From: Elysia chlorotica
Lineage: Eukaryota; Mollusca; Gastropoda; Plakobranchidae
Direction: 5' to 3'
Assembly (NCBI GenBank): GCA_003991915.1
Contig: RQTK01000100.1
Span: 548,596 to 612,595, forward strand
DNA length: 64,000 nucleotides
Position numbers and translations under genes: made by a program. Below the pieces are notes generated by a model that searched no databases, was not told where the DNA came from, and worked only from the letters and a program-made list of their open reading frames with translations. Positions 60,755 to 64,000 of this stretch are shown piece after piece (the first letter of the stretch is position 1; every line of letters starts with the position of its first letter).

Positions 60755-63700
60755 ATATCACGGCCATCATCATCATTCTATATATTACCTTTTTTAAAAT
60801 CACACTTCATCACCATCAACGTGACAATTTTTCTATCATCACCATTGAGTTCGCATCGAGGTTTCTGTTTATTTTTATTATTGATGTAGTTACATTGCTT
60901 TTTCTTAGCTAAAAAGAAAAGAAAATGTGAGATTCGCTGCTTAATTTTAAAAAGTCATCATCGCTTTATACATTAAGTTAAGATCGTGGAATTCCATGAT
61001 ACAACGTTTTCTTTTTAAATAAAATTCTTTTTAACTTGATATTTCTTATATAACTTTAAGCAGCGCTCGGTTTCATAATTGTTTTTCAAATAACGCAAAT
61101 CTTTTTTGTACATCACACCGCTTGTATTTCTAATGAATATAAATGGTGTTTCTCTGTCTAAGGTAATCCTTAATGTAAAGTAAAAATGCATCGCTAAAAA
61201 TTGTTCACATTATTGTGTTGTAAGGATATACACTTACTACGAAATATCAATTTCCTAATCGTTTAAAACTTAAAGGTTCTTGCAATTGTTATACTATTGT
61301 TTGGGGATCCTAGGATAAAGTAAAATGTGTTACAGCGAGATGTGTTAATTGCGATTATTGGACTACGATCATAAAAATGCAGGGGATTTTTTTGCGTGTC
61401 AACATGACTTGGTAAGACTGGGTATAACTGCACCATTGTTTTATCAAGATTTTCAGAGAACCGTTGACACAAGCATGAAGATTAAAATAGGTTACAAGGA
61501 AAACATTTTAAAACGTATTGTAAACGTTATTCTAAAAGGAATCCTATGTAATTTTTTTATTACTCTTTATGTCAAATACTCTTGGGACCTAAGTATAAGG
61601 TCTAAATTAAAACTAAGTTTCCGGTTAAGGACATATTTGAAAATGTCCGAAAATTTGAAATTGCATCAAAGGTAAAAGTATATTTTTTTCCTTACACAGT
61701 CATAGACGAAGGGAAGAATTAATGGGTCAAGAGTAATCGATCGAGATCTTTTTCCTCGTCTTTAAAAACAAACTAAAACTCCGGATTTCTACGCACTCCG
61801 GAAAAGCGTAACACCAATCCTTAAATTATTGAAGTATACTATACAAAGTTTGGTGACATCCTTCAGTCTGTCTTATCGTTTCTCTGTGTTTTTCCCTTCT
61901 CTCAAAAAGATTTCTATCTCTAAAATATAACTTATAACTACGAGTATCATTCAGTTTCATAGACACTCGTTACAGCTCATAATTATATATTGTCACTGCT
62001 AGTAATATAGGTCTAGATAACTCACCAGACACAATGTTCATTCAGAACTGCTGAACTACTTCATGTCTCATACTTATCACTGTATTGATCAGCAGTCCAT
62101 GGATCAACGCTAACTATAATAAAGCTTGGCAAGCATAATGAACCACGGGTTTTTATTATGCTTTGTCACTGTATTATTTAGCCGTATGTCCTATTGCTAC
62201 TCAAGGCAAGTTGTAACAGTGTGACAGTTTTTGTCTGTTGGTCCCACTGGGTATAATTTGACTCTTGAAATAGCAGGATCGTGCGGGTTGTAAAAAAAAA
62301 ACTCAGAAATATCTATGGGTTAAACTGTAATACTTAAATAAGAAAAGCCGATAGAAATAGGTACATTTTCTGATTCAATCATTTCCGAACTATAATGGTA
62401 AAGGATTTCTTACATTTCTTCATCTTCTTCGTAATAGTCCTTAATTGTATACATAAGCATTTGAAAACTTGATAATTGACTAATAACTAGTTTACAATTA
62501 CTTTGTATAAATTAATAGGATATTGAATGTACCCTTTTAGTTTTCCTTCACAATCGTTGTTAGTTTTTATTTTTTTTTACACTTGATAAGCATTTCGTAA
62601 GAGCCAGTCTAGCTTTAAAGTTACGTAGTGGTGTTTCAAGGATGACGACATGTAGGTTAAAAGAAAGTAAAATGTCGTGAAGGAGGTTTTCTTACAAGTT
62701 CATTTGAATTTGAAGTTTCTCTTCTTTTATCTTATTCTAAAATGTAAAGAAATTTCTCTAAATAGAGCCTCTAAGTAATATCCCCATACCATGATTTTCC
62801 GCCCTAAGAAAATGGTACCTCGTGATATTTTGCCGTATTGTCAAGCAAAGAATTTTATTTTCACCATGGAGAAGTCTGATGACCATAATTATGCGCTCTC
62901 AATATGACCCTTTTTGTTTTTATTGTTTTTTGTTTGGGAAATTTTGCTCTAATCTAAAGGGCCGATCAGATACTGTAAGTATCTCTAAACACTCCACGGT
63001 ATCGAGGTTAATCGCCCAGGAGCCACGAGAGCTTCCAACTTTGTTTGAATGTTGTGATAGCCTATGTATATACCCTCCACCAATCACATCCCTCCACAAA
63101 AAGCGCCCACAACTTCTGTTATCCGCGTCCTTAGCTCCTCCACTTCACTCCTCCGTCGCTACGTTCCTCATAGAACACTTGGCATACTATTTAGCTCTTC
63201 TATTGAAGATACTAGGAATTTAAAAAGCGTTTCCTTTCCTTACTTTATCCCATCTGTATGCTAATTCTCACGTAAAAGACGTATATACAAACGCTGTTAC
63301 TTGTCCAAACACATAAGCATTTGAGAGATTCTTTAGATGCCACCTTTTCGTACGGTATCACACAAGGCACTTGACCAAATGGTAGTTACTAATGTAAAAT
63401 GGCAGACGATTTCATTTTTTTAAATCATTCGCTTTGTTTAAAAGTTATTTTTTTTTTCTAATCAATATAACTATTCCTGTCCTAAAGATTATTTGCTGGT
63501 CTTTTGAATCTTTAGGACACTACAGTGTACAAAGAACTCGATCATTGTGACTCTCCTATGAATCACGATGCAGAATAATTTAGTACACCTATTATTTTAG
63601 AATCGTAAATGTTTAATGTGAACAGCAAAAAAAAACTACAACCTTTTTGTGAAAAGCAAACCCTCTAAGTTCAAGGTGAAAGAAGTCTCTGTATAGCAGC

Positions 63701-64000
63701 ACGTAAAACTTTCATAGGCTAGTCTTGGAACCCGCCCACGATATACCCAAGTTCCTGATGATGAACATTAAGAACCAAAAACTGAACTTAGCCAAATTTG
63801 TATTGTAGATTTTTGTTTTCTTTAGTGTGATATAAAGTAATCAATAGTACGAATATTTTTCTTCTTTCTTTTTTTTACAAAACAATGTAAACTCAAATTA
63901 GACTAGAGACAGGATACCCAGCCACATGACCCTTTAAACACTGCAGGAAAAGGTTTCAGCCATTAATCTCCATTGTATTCCTTCTGTCCTTGAGTTGACC
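60755..64000. other. AT-rich stretch, no gene recognised
   Basis: ORFs at 61349-61675, 62822-63223 and 63064-63264 (+) give no recognisable protein. No tRNA or long repeat was seen. A patch at 62960-63180 has more balanced composition, without motifs I can name. Confidence 0.42.

Overview
This is a 64-kb window of AT-rich animal genomic DNA with few genes, large introns or intergenic tracts, many (GA)n/(CT)n and triplet microsatellites, and two runs of N. I see no operons, prokaryotic promoters or CRISPR arrays. The retrotransposon types, a DUF7869-like element, tRNA-derived SINE fragments and the microsatellite load suggest a lophotrochozoan invertebrate, most likely a mollusc (gastropod). 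That assignment is inference from sequence style and remembered families, not a database match.

Layout, left to right. The window opens with an intron and the terminal coding exon of a tetraspanin (246-323, +). A very long AT-rich 3' UTR follows, ending probably near 4880. From 4.9 to 16.8 kb there is non-coding DNA with microsatellites and one frameshifted DUF7869-type element (about 10640-11943, +). An apparently intronless 12-TM major facilitator transporter of the oxalate:formate-antiporter/monocarboxylate-like type lies at 16862-18490 (+). A decayed CR1/L2-like reverse transcriptase remnant sits at 20330-20890 (-). A 5'-truncated, RNase H-bearing I-clade-like non-LTR retrotransposon occupies 21735-24242 (+). 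An isolated SLC6 neurotransmitter-symporter exon lies at 30406-30506 (+). From about 31 kb to the end I recognise no coding exon. That part is dominated by simple repeats, minisatellites and SINE fragments, with several GC-rich islands of unique sequence that look like cis-regulatory elements (39.9, 43.2, 44.9, 45.5, 54.7 and 56.5 kb).

The genes do not form a pathway; they are unrelated neighbours on the + strand. The transporter and the retrotransposon may lie inside introns of the SLC6 gene, whose other exons I could not find.

The most striking structure is the retrotransposon insertion. It is flanked by a 95-bp direct repeat with one mismatch. Its right side ends in a sense-strand reverse transcriptase/RNase H region plus a short (GTAAACAA)2 tail. 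Its left side begins with T16 and what reads, on the opposite strand, as the 3' end of a polyadenylated RNA with AATAAA signals. This fits one insertion event in which both target nicks primed cDNA synthesis, from two RNAs. Inside the element a 365-bp tandem duplication breaks the reading frame. Other points of interest are a 37-bp x5 array carrying heat-shock-element-like TTCTAGAA in every unit, a 44-bp-arm near-perfect hairpin, and a layered GA-rich minisatellite.
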